A stretch of DNA of 64,000 nt from Mucor racemosus (taxonomy: Eukaryota > Mucoromycota > Mucoromycetes > Mucorales > Mucoraceae), in assembly GCA_027405735.1 (NCBI GenBank), contig JAPEHQ010000001.1, forward strand, positions 2,542,001 through 2,606,000, given 5' to 3'. Under the pieces are notes generated by a model. It was not told where the DNA came from. It did not search any database and saw nothing but the letters and a program-made list of their open reading frames with translations. The translations under genes were made by a program, and so were the position numbers. Positions 50,095-61,559 of this stretch are shown here, in pieces. Position 1 is the first letter of the stretch, and each line of letters opens with the position of its first letter.

Positions 50095-50309
50095 AATATC
50101 AATAAAAACTAAAAAGGAGACATTTTAGCTCTGTACAATGAAAAGTGTGTGGGTTCGATTTTACTTTCTCCTGCAAATAATGTAGATTAATGTGAAATTA
50201 ATTCCATTTTGTGTAATCTATGTGTGCGCGCAGGGTATTTTAGCAAACACTGACATAGTATCTCTTTTTTTTTTATTGTTATTATCATTATTATTCTTTT
50301 ACAATAAAA

Positions 50310-50981
50310 ATGATTAAACCCATTATATCTGAACACGATTTACAAGATTCCGACAAGATAAATACAATTATCGATGAATTATTTGATCAGGTAGCTGACT
50401 TGGTAAAGGAGTCAAAACAATGGCCATTGATTTATACTCATGGAGATGTTACAACTCGTAAAAAGAAGAGCAATCAACACGATTACATTCAGCGTTCAAG
50501 CAAACATAGTGCAGATCAAGTCACTTATGATCAATTACGTTCATTGCTATATCTAAATCATAGTTTGAATGAAACCAAATATATAAAGCAACTGACAGAT
50601 GCCATTTTCTTACAAAAAGTAAATGCTGAAGCAGACTTGTTTTGGCTCGGTTTTAAAACACCCAGACCTTGTTCTAATCGAGAATTTGTTGAGCTGGTGG
50701 CTACTAGAGAAAAGAATAGATCATTTATGGTAGTTAGTCAACCTGTTGAAATCAATAACAATACAGCAAAAAAAGGCTATGTTCGTGGTGCTTATGAAGC
50801 CTGGGAAATTGTAAATGAAATAGAAAATGAAAAAGGAGACAAGGTGGTGGAATGGATTTGTATTCAACATTCATCAGCAGGTGGTTTAATACCAAGTTTA
50901 ATATCTGATTTGGTTGCAGCAAAAGATTTTCATCATGATGTTGAATGTATTATTAAATATATTCAAAATAATAAAGAATAG
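50310..50981 (+). CDS. DUF3074 (START-like) domain protein
   Basis: A single exon of 223 residues. The region from about 95 to 220, with FWLGFKTPRPCSNREFVELV, then FMVVSQPVE and VRGAYEAWEIV, and ending WICIQHSSAGGLIPSLISD, fits the DUF3074 family. Its members have a START/SRPBCC-like fold that binds lipids or other hydrophobic ligands. The ligand is unknown. The start is the first Met after a T-rich leader. The stop is about 100 bp from the stop of the convergent bHLH gene. Confidence 0.75.
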   Translation: MIKPIISEHDLQDSDKINTIIDELFDQVADLVKESKQWPLIYTHGDVTTRKKKSNQHDYIQRSSKHSADQVTYDQLRSLLYLNHSLNETKYIKQLTDAIFLQKVNAEADLFWLGFKTPRPCSNREFVELVATREKNRSFMVVSQPVEINNNTAKKGYVRGAYEAWEIVNEIENEKGDKVVEWICIQHSSAGGLIPSLISDLVAAKDFHHDVECIIKYIQNNKE

Positions 50982-51084
50982 GAGGGAATAATAGCAGTAG
51001 TGGTAATAGCAATAAAAAGAGAAAGTAAATAAATTATTAATTAATAAAGAAAAAGAAAAACTATTAAACATCCCTACGCTGTTA

Positions 51085-51504
51085 TTATTGATGTTGCTGT
51101 TGATGTTGCTGCTGTTGTTGTTGCTGTTGTTGTTGTTGATAGTATGGTGGTATATTGTTTAGGTTTAAATTATTATTGGTAGTTGTTGCATTCGTTGCAG
51201 CTGGATTTGTCGTGTTATTCGAATTATTATTAGATAAATCTCCCCATCTCATTCTATACATTTCCAACATATTTTCAAGGTCTTGCACTCTTTGCTGATA
51301 TTGATTTACTTTATCATGTAATAATCTTATATGGTCTACTGATTTACGTAATATCGTTCCCTTATTATTTTTACTTGCATCTCTTTCAGGTAAAAGCGTA
51401 GATAACTCAAATATACGTTCATTAATATTATCTCTTCTTCTACGTTCAACTGCATTGTGTGATTCTCGTCTTCTTCTTTTTTTATCGAATAATTGTTGCA
51501 TACT

Positions 51505-51550
<46 letters not shown>

Positions 51551-51823
51551 TAATTGTTACTTTCTCCTATTTATCACGTGTATGTAATTTTTTTTGCGTT
51601 CTGATTGAAATGCATGAATGTGTATATATACTTACTGCCTTTGTTGTAATTCTTCATCTATGTGCTCTATAGATGGAGAAGACATATTTGGTCTAGAATT
51701 TGCATTAAAAGAGTCTGGATCCGTTGTTGTAGTTGATGACTGGTAATACATGTCTTTTTGGTTATTTGTATTATTGTTTGTCATTTGTTTATAGGAAGGT
51801 GTTGGTGTTGTATCATAATTCAT
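51085..51823 (-). CDS. bHLH transcription factor
   Basis: Two exons, 51636-51823 and 51085-51502, give about 201 residues. The basic region and first helix read KKRRRRESHNAVERRRRDNI, then NERIFELSTLLP. It keeps the His, Glu and Arg that contact the E-box CANNTG, with the class B Arg. The second helix follows (KGTILRKSVDHIRLLHDKV) and continues into a short leucine-zipper-like helix (YQQRVQDLENMLEMY). The C-terminus is Asn-rich and ends in polyglutamine. It is of the USF/MITF/Cbf1-like class of bHLH-zip factors. The exon 1 Met is preceded by a CTTCTAG acceptor-like site, so a 5' untranslated intron or a further upstream exon is possible. The intron carries a 41-nt T run on the coding strand. 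Confidence 0.85.
51508..51548. repeat. 41-nt homopolymer A run in a bHLH intron
   Basis: Forty-one A on the plus strand, immediately upstream of the exon 2 acceptor on the coding (minus) strand, where it acts as an extreme polypyrimidine tract. Its length may be affected by sequencing error. Confidence 0.85.
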
Positions 51824-52032
51824 GTTTACAACTAGAAGGAAAAAAACGAAATCAATTTCTTGATCTTTTTAGATGAATATATATATAAAAAAAAAAAAGG
51901 GTACCTGCGTTTGTCTGTGCGGATTTAGGAGTAAACAAGAAAGAAAGAAGAAACAAAAAGAGAGAGAGAGAAAGAGAAAATAGACGGTATTTTATTATTT
52001 TATATTTACTTTTATGTATTAAAATGACGTTG

Positions 52033-53202
52033 TTATTGTGATACATTTGATATTGAATCACGGGTGAACTCATAATATCTAAACTGTACAAGCCCTTCTT
52101 CTTCTTCTCTTTCATTATCCTGAACTTTTCTAATATACAATCCTAAAGACTTCATCTTGGCTTCAAAATGTTCAACCTCTTTCCAATGTGTTTCTCTTAA
52201 CGGAATCATGAAATAGAAATCATTTTTCATCAACTTTTCAACAGCTATCGGAAGGTATTCGGCATGCTCCATTTCATAAAGTAAATCACTGGCAATTACA
52301 ATATCAAACTTTTGATTATGCCATTCAATAGCTTCATCTTTTGCTACTTGGATGAAATCAAGCTTAGATACTTTGGCTCGAGATTGATTTAATTCAACGT
52401 TATACGCCACGTTTTCTAATACACGAGGATGATAATCTGTCACATGGATCTCACCAGCTCCCAAGTGATCACATATCAAACCTACCATTCCCGTACCTGT
52501 GCCTAATTCCAGCACACAACTATCTGAAAGATTGGGTATAATAATTTGCTGCAATAGTTTCCTATAAAAGTATGATGAATAAACTATTTCAATAAAATGC
52601 TTAAAATTTTACTTACTTGGCCATCATAGGTGCTGCTCCCCATGTTTTAAAACCAAGATCATTACCAACATAGCATGGCTCGTGAAGAGGAACAAGCAAT
52701 TCTTTTCGAACACCATCAGAATTCAGGTACGGAATGTGCCACGTGCGAGTAATTGAGCCTGCAGCTATTTACACAAATATGATTGGTTCAACAGATAACA
52801 GAAAATTTTGTTTATATTTTATATACCTCCTCTGCCAGACATGTGTGCCAGCAATCTTGAGGCTCTCTCCATTCTTTCATCATCCTTATCATCTTCAAAT
52901 AATATTTCAGTAGAAATAAGCTTTAATAAGATGGAACTTGAATATTCTTTAGCTCTAATGATATCATTAGGATGAACAATGTATTGTTCATATTCCTCAT
53001 CTTCGATCTCATCATGATCAATATCACCCAAGCTCATGAAGCGATCAGCAGAGAGTCTAATTAAATCATCCAACACATCTAAAAGATTATCAACGTAATC
53101 TCTTGCTGCGTTTCCCTTCTTGCTAGATGATTTAGCTAAATTAGAGAGATCTTCAATTTTCTCCAATAAATCATCGGACTTTTCTATCTTGATCGTTGCC
53201 AT
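52033..53202 (-). CDS. EFM2-like lysine methyltransferase (Methyltransf_16)
   Basis: Three exons, 52827-53202, 52617-52764 and 52033-52561, give about 350 residues. The N-terminal 125 residues are helical and acidic. The seven-beta-strand methyltransferase domain starts near residue 155 with GNDLGFKTWGAAP. It shows motif I (CVLELGTGTGMVGL) at about 190, VTDYHP (motif II), FDIVIASDLLYE (post-motif II) and a C-terminal VQFRYYEFTR strand. This pattern is the Methyltransf_16 family, whose fungal members (Efm2, Rrg1-like) methylate lysines of translation elongation factor 2 and others. The exact substrate is inferred only. The gene lies head to head with the small gene at 53752. Confidence 0.8.
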
Positions 53203-53751
53203 GGTAACTTATGTTTGACTTTTTAATGAAATGATTGCTGCTGAAACAACCAATTCAAAAGAAAGAGAAAAGTAAAAGGGATAAGGGGATAAAGATGAAT
53301 GAAAATATTTTCTTCATTTCATTAAAGAGAAAACATGCGGCGTTTTAATGAACCTCTTTATAGATGATTGGTGCTCGAAAGGTTCCAGAGCATCCCTCAA
53401 TCGTCTCCTCTGTCGTTAATTCAGTGATCAACGCTCGATTGTACGTATACGTAAAGTGCATACTTATAGGTCCATGGAGAGCCTTTTTTTGGTAATTTGA
53501 TATACTGGTATTCTCTTTTTGCTTTCCAAATGAGAATGTTTATCCAATTATAAACATCCCGAGTTTCTTGCCATCGTATGACAATAAAACTTCACTGAAT
53601 TCTAAGAGAATATCCATTACATATTCCCCTTGATCGTTGTATGTAGTACTTTTTACAGTGACGTGCATGTAAAATGGCATACATATATTTCATTGCTATT
53701 TTTTCTCAATTTCTTTTTCACTTCTTTTGTTTCTTCTAGCTCAATACACAA
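53203..53751. other. divergent promoter region
   Basis: It lies between two divergent genes. No other gene is seen. A TTCTTCTAG-type acceptor site just before 53752 suggests a 5' untranslated intron in the small gene. Confidence 0.45.
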
Positions 53752-53982
53752 ATGTCTACTACACCAACATCTACTACTTCCAATAATAAAAAAACTGATC
53801 CTGCACACCCAACGCAAGAACCCTTTTCTTCTCCTGGAGAATCTTCAAATGTAAACAACTGTTTTTGTTGCGGTATATTCTTGGTTCCCTTGGCAGCTCT
53901 TGGTGGTTTCATAGATCAAATCATGAGAAAGACATCTAGAATATTTCACAGTAATGATGATACCAATAATAACAAAGCATAA
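53752..53982 (+). CDS. small protein with CFCCG motif, unknown function
   Basis: A single exon of 76 residues. The first 30 residues are Thr/Ser/Pro-rich. A short hydrophobic stretch with three cysteines follows (NNCFCCGIFLVPLAALGGFI), then a basic amphipathic end. The cysteine cluster next to a hydrophobic helix could be an acylated membrane anchor, but that is inference. A polyadenylation-like AATAAAA near 54040 and a plausible start context support a real gene. I recognise no family. Confidence 0.5.
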   Translation: MSTTPTSTTSNNKKTDPAHPTQEPFSSPGESSNVNNCFCCGIFLVPLAALGGFIDQIMRKTSRIFHSNDDTNNNKA

Positions 53983-54149
53983 ATATGAATCTACAACTCT
54001 ACCTTATTTTATTCTACTATATATAAACTAAATTACATTAATAAAACACTTTATCAACATTCCAAAATATAATTTTTTGTATATTTTTTTTTAAAAAAAA
54101 AGAAAGAAAGTTTATACATTTTATATATGATTATTACTATTTACTATTA

Positions 54150-54768
54150 TCAATACAAGTCATTTTGTGCAGAATCAACACAAAATCCTTGATCATGCAA
54201 GATTTTGCTTCTAATCTTTTCAACCTTCTCCTTTGCTTCAATCTCTTCACGTTGTGCAACCAAAATTTCTTCGACAGGTACCTGCCTTAAATTTATTTGT
54301 TCTTCCTTTTCCAGATCCTAAATCAAAAACAATATTTAGATGTTTGTTGTATGATTTTCTTCACTTTTTTTTTTTTTTTTGATGCTTACAATTTCACCAA
54401 GTAATACGACATTTTCACCTCGAATTAAAAATATACCTCTGGGAATATCGCCATAACAGTTGCCCACATAAATTCTTTCAATTGTATCTTGCAAAACTAA
54501 ATTTGCTATTACATTATACCTTCATATTAATAAAAATTCGATTTTCCTGTGGCTAAAAAAAGAAAAAAAACTAACCGAATTGATCAAAAGATCGCAAAGT
54601 GCCAATCAACTTGCGTCCATCTCTCAAAACTACCATTAGCTTTTCTAAACAGTGTAAAAAAAATCATTGTTACGCGCGTTCGGCTATTTCAGTATATGAC
54701 AACTTACTATCAATACTGTCAATAAGACCAGTTGATGTAGTGAAAAAGGGTCCACTAGAAATTTCCAT
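54150..54768 (-). CDS. LSM1: U6 snRNA-associated Sm-like protein LSM1
   Basis: Four exons, 54708-54768, 54576-54644, 54390-54505 and 54150-54317, give 137 residues, the usual LSM1 length. The Sm1 motif ([20 protein letters not shown], then [15 protein letters not shown]) and Sm2 motif ([17 protein letters not shown]) are intact. [19 protein letters not shown] follows, as in LSM1. Lsm1 belongs to the cytoplasmic Lsm1-7/Pat1 ring that binds 3' ends of oligoadenylated mRNA and promotes decapping. All junctions use GT and AG, and the third donor, GTTAGT, is slightly unusual. Confidence 0.94.
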
Positions 54769-55434
54769 ATTTAAACGAAATCAGGTTTGTGTGGAAAAAT
54801 TTACGAAAAATAAAAAAGAGAAGAGATAAAACGAAAAAAGAAGTATCTTGGTTTCTCGTCAGAGCTGGTATATTTGTTAGCGATGTTATGTGACTCGTCT
54901 GATATTGGAAGTATTGTTGCATTTTGAAGGCAACACTTCTTTATTGCAATATCAGTACGTTTTCTATTTGAAAAATATCAAGAGAATCAATGAAATAACC
55001 AGTACATACCTTGTAAATAAATTTCAATTTTAGTTAATAATAAGCTGTAGTAGGCAACAAAGATATTTTTGAAAGTTTAGGGACAGCTCAAAATATAGTT
55101 ACTGTTGCAATGCAATCATCGATCAATGAAATCCTTGTTTCGCTTGGCGATGCTATTCAAAGAAAATGAAGATTGGGAGCAAACCGTATGCCGCATTCCC
55201 CTATAAAAATACACATATATTCTGGCTTAATTCAAGAAGATTTCCTGCACTATATCTCGGCTATTACAGCTTTCATTCAACCCCATGCAACAATCACTGT
55301 AAATAATCAGATAAAAACATGGTCAAGTGATTTTAATCCTCCCCAAAGCTTCAGATTAAGGTAATGCATTAGGATGGATAATAAAATTTGTATTAATAAT
55401 GTTATAAACATTATTTCTATTTTCTATATAATTT
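54769..55434. other. intergenic region between LSM1 and SYM1
   Basis: Only short open stretches are present: a 19-codon one starting at about 55110 (MQSSINEILVSLGDAIQRK) and a 58-codon one at about 55188-55364 on the plus strand. They may be two exons of a small unrecognised gene, but I cannot join them with confidence. Confidence 0.4.
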
Positions 55435-56201
55435 CTATGCCGAGGAGGATGATGATAATTTAGATGATGGTATGGCTGCGGTTTGTTGTGTATTATTGGA
55501 ATTAGTTAAATGTAAAAGCTGTAATGATTTTTGGTTCATATGAGAAAGATAAGAGTTCCAAGCAATACCAAAGCATGAATTAACAATAGGTCTATAATGA
55601 ATGGGTATCAATGAAAATGTAAATATGTTTACAAATGGCCAATAGCAATAAGCATTCATGAGTCCTTTGAAATAACTGTTTTCAAATTTCATCTTAATTT
55701 CTGTCAATGTACGGCCCTCTAATATGGAAATGCCTCCCATGAAAATAGCTAGGATAGCCGGTGAGAATACAGCTTGATCTATACCTACTCTAACAAAGGT
55801 TGCTTTTTAAGATATTAATAACATGGTCCTTTACTCATCTTTTTGCTGTAAAAATAACAAACCTGCCCATTTATTCTTAATTTTAACGGCATTGTTAATA
55901 AATCCAAACCAACTGCCCACTAATGGGCCATTGATGGCAGCTGCATAGATCATAATTCGAAAAGAACGACCAACATCATGGTTATCAAGACCTTTTTTCT
56001 CTATAGCTTGTTGAGAGATAATATCCCCCAAGGTCATCATGAAAGCTACAAAAAAAAAAAGTGTTGTTCAGTATTAGTCATAACTCTATTCTTTGATTGT
56101 TGTTTCAATTTAATACTATTAAACATACAAGACTGCATCGCAAATGTACGAATGGGTTTATTTATGATATTGTACTGATATTTTTGTATTAATGTATTCA
56201 T
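55435..56201 (-). CDS. SYM1: SYM1/Mpv17/PMP22 family inner mitochondrial membrane protein
   Basis: Three exons, 56129-56201, 55863-56045 and 55435-55802, give 207 residues. The N-terminus MNTLIQKYQYNIINKPIRT and the following FMMTLGDIISQQAIE match Mpv17 proteins. The middle segments RIMIYAAAINGPLVGSWF and VRVGIDQAVFSPAILAIF form membrane helices. The signature region near residue 155 reads YWPFVNIFTFSLIPIHYRPI, then W..YLS. Yeast Sym1 is an inner mitochondrial membrane protein needed under heat and ethanol stress. The C-terminal 30 residues are Ser/Thr/Gln-rich and extra to the family. Confidence 0.9.
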
Positions 56202-57575
56202 CGAATTTGATCTATTATGTTTAATTAGGAGAAAAAGAAAAAAGATGAAAAAAAAGGGGAAGGATTCAAATTTGGTGGGGAGTGGTTAATCTTTTTTGTT
56301 GTTATTATAGACATTTTTCAAACGGAGACGCAGTAGGTGGAACACCCCGATCGCATCATTTATTGGCAAAAATACACAATGTAATGATAATGTATTGTAT
56401 ATCAATTAGACATTAAGATCTGTTGAGGCTTTTCGTATATACAATGTGAGATATTAAATGGTCGGAAATTGCCATAGTAGGAACAGACATACTTTAATGC
56501 CAGTAACATTCGACGCACATAGCACACCAATCTGCAATTTGTAGTACACACACTGCATGCCACAATGATAAAGAAATTCAACTGCAGAATGCAGAATCTT
56601 TCTCATTGCAAAGCTTATGCTTTTACTTTCATTGCTTTCAATGCTCCTTCAGGATAATATTACAAAACACACATACCTTCATTAAAGAGTAAATATACCA
56701 TTTTTTGTTTTGCAAATTAAATCTGATTTTTTGGTAGCCATTTTTCACTCGCGCAAGCAATTTCAATTTATAAATTGCATAGCAATATTAATATAAAAGC
56801 GCAAAATACATACCAGCTATCAATTTTTAAACTTATTACCATTAGAAAGTAGTTTTTAATAGTATCAGTATATATGTAACATTGTTGGTCAAAAACAGCC
56901 TTCTTTACATATACATACCATAAAGTCAAGAGACAGAAAGATTTTTGAGGCTATAATGCGCTAAATTAAAGACAAACTCTGATGTTTGCATTAAAGTTAA
57001 ACGCGATTAAAAGCTTCGGACAAACTTAATATCTATAATTGCAAAAATTGCTAATGACAGGTCATTATTTTAATCAATTAACAAATAAATGGCATATGTC
57101 TTTTTTCTGCAATACCTTTTAAAACTAAAATATCATTCGCATTTAATTGCATTACATCACTTGATATTAGCTATACTTTTTATGTTGTTACGATGGTACA
57201 TTATGCCCCCCCCCCAATCCCAAAGAGATAGTTTCAAGCGTGCCGAGAGCCATTTCATTATGTCATCAATCCTCGTAATATGAATTACATTTTCGATACT
57301 ACGAAGCGCGATACAGAGCTTTCCAACGCTAAAAAAAATGGGCATTGTCGGTTTTCGAGGATATTAAACAGCCAATTTTGAAGCCAATTCTATTTCTAAT
57401 TCATACTGCAATGTAATTTTTATAAATAGTCTTTTAAACCAAGACCTAGAAGCTCTTGGTTCTTTCTTTTACCATTACTTTTTCTAGTAATAAAGCCTAC
57501 GTTTTCCATGATAAATGTTACTAGTCTTTATTATTATTCTTTCTATAAATAAGATTGTATGTATCCATAAACTCT
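56202..57575. other. gene-poor DNA
   Basis: No gene is supported. A run of 10 C lies near 57205-57214. It contains the SYM1 promoter at its left end. Confidence 0.5.
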
Positions 57576-58604
57576 CACATTTTTCTACCAAAAAAACCGC
57601 CTGTCATATCATACATTCATTAAAAAGTTGCAAAAGCGAGCCCGTAGATTGACGCCGTAATTGAGCATAGCAAGATTGAACGGCTAAGTCTCTTGTACTA
57701 TTATGGTATATCTAAGTTATACATAAAAAAGCGTTTTTTTAACTTTTCTTATATTTAACCAGGTACGGTTTGAAAATTCAGTTTTTATAGCGGAAATTTT
57801 TCGGGGCTCATTTTACCCTTACCAACACTCATGATTTTGATCAAAAAACAGAAAAATCAAATTTTGATACCAAAATCGACGTTTAAATATACTACATGGT
57901 GAGAGAAAATTGTAGGTATAGCTAATACACATTTTATAAAAGCTTAAGATTAAATGTTAAGTAATGAAACTTTGTACTTTTGCCCCAAAAACGGGTTTTT
58001 GGTTAAAGGATTTTCATGTAATATTTTACAATAAAAATGTTTGTTATTTTTTATTGAGCAAATAGAGCACTAAATTTGGTACATGTGTATATTTTTTTTT
58101 TATAATTGGTAGTATAATTAACTCTAGATTTGCAAAATCAGAAAAAAAAATTAAAAAATGCCAAAATTGATGATCTGGACAAGAATAATTTTTAAAATTA
58201 ATACTCCACTTATAAGCCTTGTAAGTCTTAAAAATAAGAGATTTCATAATACTTGAGAACTTTTTCAAGAATTTACGATGCTGTACCCACTTGATTTAAG
58301 CTTATTACTGTAAACCTTTATACATGTTAATATTGTGTGGTAGTTTATTTGATGATGATATAGTCTTACTTTATAACTACTGCGCTAAAAGTAATTTACA
58401 TTGAGTTTCAGTCCTACCTCTTCAATACAGTATCATAAAAATAAAAATGACCGCCACTGGAACTTATTGCCGCCTTTTTACCCTCTTTGTTCCAAGCTAA
58501 TTTATTCAATGCTTTTACCAGAACCAACCTAAGTCCTTACAAATGGTTCTTCGGTATTTGCATTCAAATTCCATAAATTAAATTGACTGGTTCCATCTAC
58601 AGTT
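57576..58604 (-). repeat. dispersed repeat family 1, copy E (reverse)
   Basis: This copy reads on the minus strand from a dynein intermediate-chain-like fragment (FNLWNLNANTEEPF, then LNKLAWNKEGKKAA) at 58604-58430, through the donor-like site and intron part to the AT-rich core, ending near 57576. The fragment carries a TAG stop before VGSGK and a small frame change in the GHFYFYD part. It matches copy F more closely than A-D. Confidence 0.87.
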
Positions 58605-61559
58605 AGTATCAAACGTATCATAAGCCCGCCTTATGATAAATGTCAATTTAAAATCAGAAACATCCCATTGTCATTGTTATAAGCTATGAAAAGCTTGATT
58701 TATAATAATACAGCAATTAAATAAAAAGCAAGATGATACTAATAGTATGTGGTGAGTATTTAGCATCTAAGTAGGTTTGATGAAGTATACGTTTAGATTC
58801 TTTTGAAACCCCTGAGGCAAACACAGCATCTTGGTCCTGTAATTTATATCCATCAAAATGTTGCGATTTCAACTACACGATGAATGCACCTTTCATCAAT
58901 CTTGACCTTGATATAAATTGGGTATCAGTTTTTTAGCATTGCATTTTCTCTCATTCATTAATATGCGGTCATATTGAACGATAGTAAGTTAAACTACGAT
59001 TTACCATTATACTGTTGGTGATTTTTTGTCATTGTTACTTTAAAAACTTGATCTTATTATTATTATTATTGATTATAGTCGTCAAACTAATTGGTATAGT
59101 ATATCATGTTACCATTTCGCATTTGTAGAATTTATACAATTGTTATCTTCATTTTTTAACACTGGTGGATTGGAAGGTTGGTTGTTACGCCAGGAGATTA
59201 TATCAATCTCAAAGCTAAATATGTACTAAATCATTTAATAAAAATAAAGAAATTATCGAAAACTGTTATAAAATGAAAGAGCACACTAAAACTAAAGAAC
59301 TTTATTATAAGATCGAACCATCTTCTTTTATATTCACATTCTCTAATTATATGACCTGTTTAAATGAGTCTATTTATATATATACATATATCCAATCAAG
59401 TCTACTAGGTGACACACACTAGTTCCATATTCCTGCATACACGGAGCTTCATAACATAATACACAGCAATGTAGAACTTAACATATTAAACTGTGTCGTA
59501 ATCTTAACCAAGTAATGCACCCAGATCTGTGGATGCAACATTGGTGTCTGTTTTTAGTTTGATCAATAACGTTTAATTTTATTTTCCAGTATAATTATAG
59601 GTGTTTATACTTCTAAAAACTGAATTTCCAACTACAACTGCAATTGCATCTGTTGAATTTCACTTGCGTTCTATGCGTTGTAGATGATGTTATACTAACT
59701 CCCATTTTAGTGAAGATTCCTTTACATCCATCCATATTCAATTTTTCTGTTATACAGCTTAATATTAATGTACTAACGTTGAGTTTTGTTTACATCTCTA
59801 TCAAAAATACGCATTTTCTAGACAAACTCGGTTACCAATTTCTGGAAAGCTCTACTATTATTTCCAAAAAGAAAAAATATACCTTAATTTGCTGCATTTC
59901 CCAGAACAGTGAAACACTGTAACTAATTTTCACCGAATACGCAGGGAATACGCATGGTAAAGCGAAAATATTACCTTACAGCGGAATACGGACTTTAATT
60001 GCAGTGAAAAACTGACAAATACATGTTCACAAGTATGGGAGTTAAAATTGTAGGCCAAAGGAGAGTGACAAGCTTAACGGGTAGCGCATGCGCTACAAAT
60101 TGAGGGCGACACACATATTCATGACTTTAAACCCGCCAAAGGGGAAGCCCTTTGGGATTAGGCTATGAATTTTGAAAGAAAACCTCGGGTGACCTTGCTT
60201 CTCATCGAATATGATCCTCCTTTTTTTTTCTTAGTAAGTTTTGCATAAGCCTAGCAAATTTTTTCCTTTTTCATTAATGCATAGGATATGCATATTAGTA
60301 AATTTGGCTAGCAAAACCCGGCTCGACACCAATGCTACCAGCATCCATGGGTCATTGCACATTAAGTCAGTTTGAGTAACAAGTTGGTTACCTGCTACTT
60401 ACACCTACTAAGATCAGCAAGGGTTGTTGTCGAGCCCAGCTTATACTAATAAATTTGGCTGGTAAAACCAGGCTCGACACCAATACTAAGATTAGCAAGC
60501 CCATCAGTTTTTCTCAACAAATATGAATTCAAATGACAACCTCCTGTTGCAATGGCAGGTACTTCTAGCGCTGATCCGCAGAATTGCAAAAGGTTTAGCC
60601 TTGTCGTATATTTTCAAGTTTGATGAATAATACTTAAAAAATAATACAATTAAAAGAAAATGAGTAATGAATCAGTTCTTCGACTGTATAATAAAAACAA
60701 GATATCGTTTATTCGGATATAAAAGTACAGCCTTTTATATTGATTTGACATTGAGATCCTGAGTTGTAATTTAAGGCACTATTAAACCATTCGATCTGTT
60801 TGATAGTAATCTATGGATTGAAATGAATTAATCATAATTTAACCGTTCTTGCAGAGCTTGTGAGTTGCCTTGTTACAATGCTGCGCTAAATATGCTTGTT
60901 GGATGTCGATTTGATAGCTACTTGATTGATTAACCGCTGTGATATAATAATATGGTGTCATAATTGAGACCCAAGCGTCCTTGGTAACTACTAGTAGATT
61001 AAACTTATTACGCTAGGAGTTTCTTATATCGGATATCAAGACTTTCAACTTCGATAATACATGTCGTAGTCAATAGATTGTAAGATGTATTGATACTGTA
61101 GAAGATGATAACATATGGTACTTGATGGCATCACGCACTATAGTATATGATTCATATTTTTGCCAATGGTCACTCTTCCAAAAAAAAAGCCGAACAATCT
61201 CCGGAAGCGGCCATCTAATGATATTTCCAAGCTTTAAATCTCTATAAAAAATTACCGGACAGCCCGGACGCGGTTGTTTAAATATTTCAAGTAGCTATAA
61301 GATGCAGGTATCGAAATTTCATACAAAAATTAAACTTCGACTGTATTACTGCTATTAATTATTCAAAGGCTTATTTTAAGTAAAGCATAAATACAACCTA
61401 CAACATTATTAGTCTAATAACGGATTTAACTTGAAAAGTATAAGATGATATAACCGGATTCAAAAAAAAGTCCATAAAATCACAAATTTAAAGGATTTAT
61501 ATATAAACGCACTACGGCCGACCTGTGCTGCACATTATTATGGTCTGATGAGTTGTTGC
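58605..61559. other. repeat-rich DNA between copies E and F
   Basis: No gene is recognised. A minus-strand open stretch of about 50 codons at 58720-58870 reads FDGYKLQDQDAVFASG and starts at an acceptor-like GTGTAG; it looks coding but is unassigned. Short repeats with inverted arms occur near 60302-60487. No transposase domain was seen. Confidence 0.45.
60302..60487. repeat. short repeats with inverted arms (GGCTCGACACCAA units)
   Basis: AAATTTGGCTAGCAAAACCC then GGCTCGACACCAATG at 60300-60336 is repeated with changes at about 60450-60487. The second unit is preceded by GTTGTTGTCGAGCCCAGC at about 60422, the near reverse complement of its right end, giving a hairpin-like unit of about 65 bp. 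A third unit lies at 62010-62073. Confidence 0.7.

Noticed and set aside
51508..51548. Poly-A run as the tail of a retroposed sequence
   Set aside because: It lies just upstream of a splice acceptor of the minus-strand bHLH gene, where it is a polypyrimidine tract, and no retroposed sequence precedes it.
55173..55364. Plus-strand open stretch between LSM1 and SYM1
   Set aside because: It has no recognised domain. Joining it to the 19-codon piece upstream needs an unsupported junction, so it is only noted in the intergenic entry.
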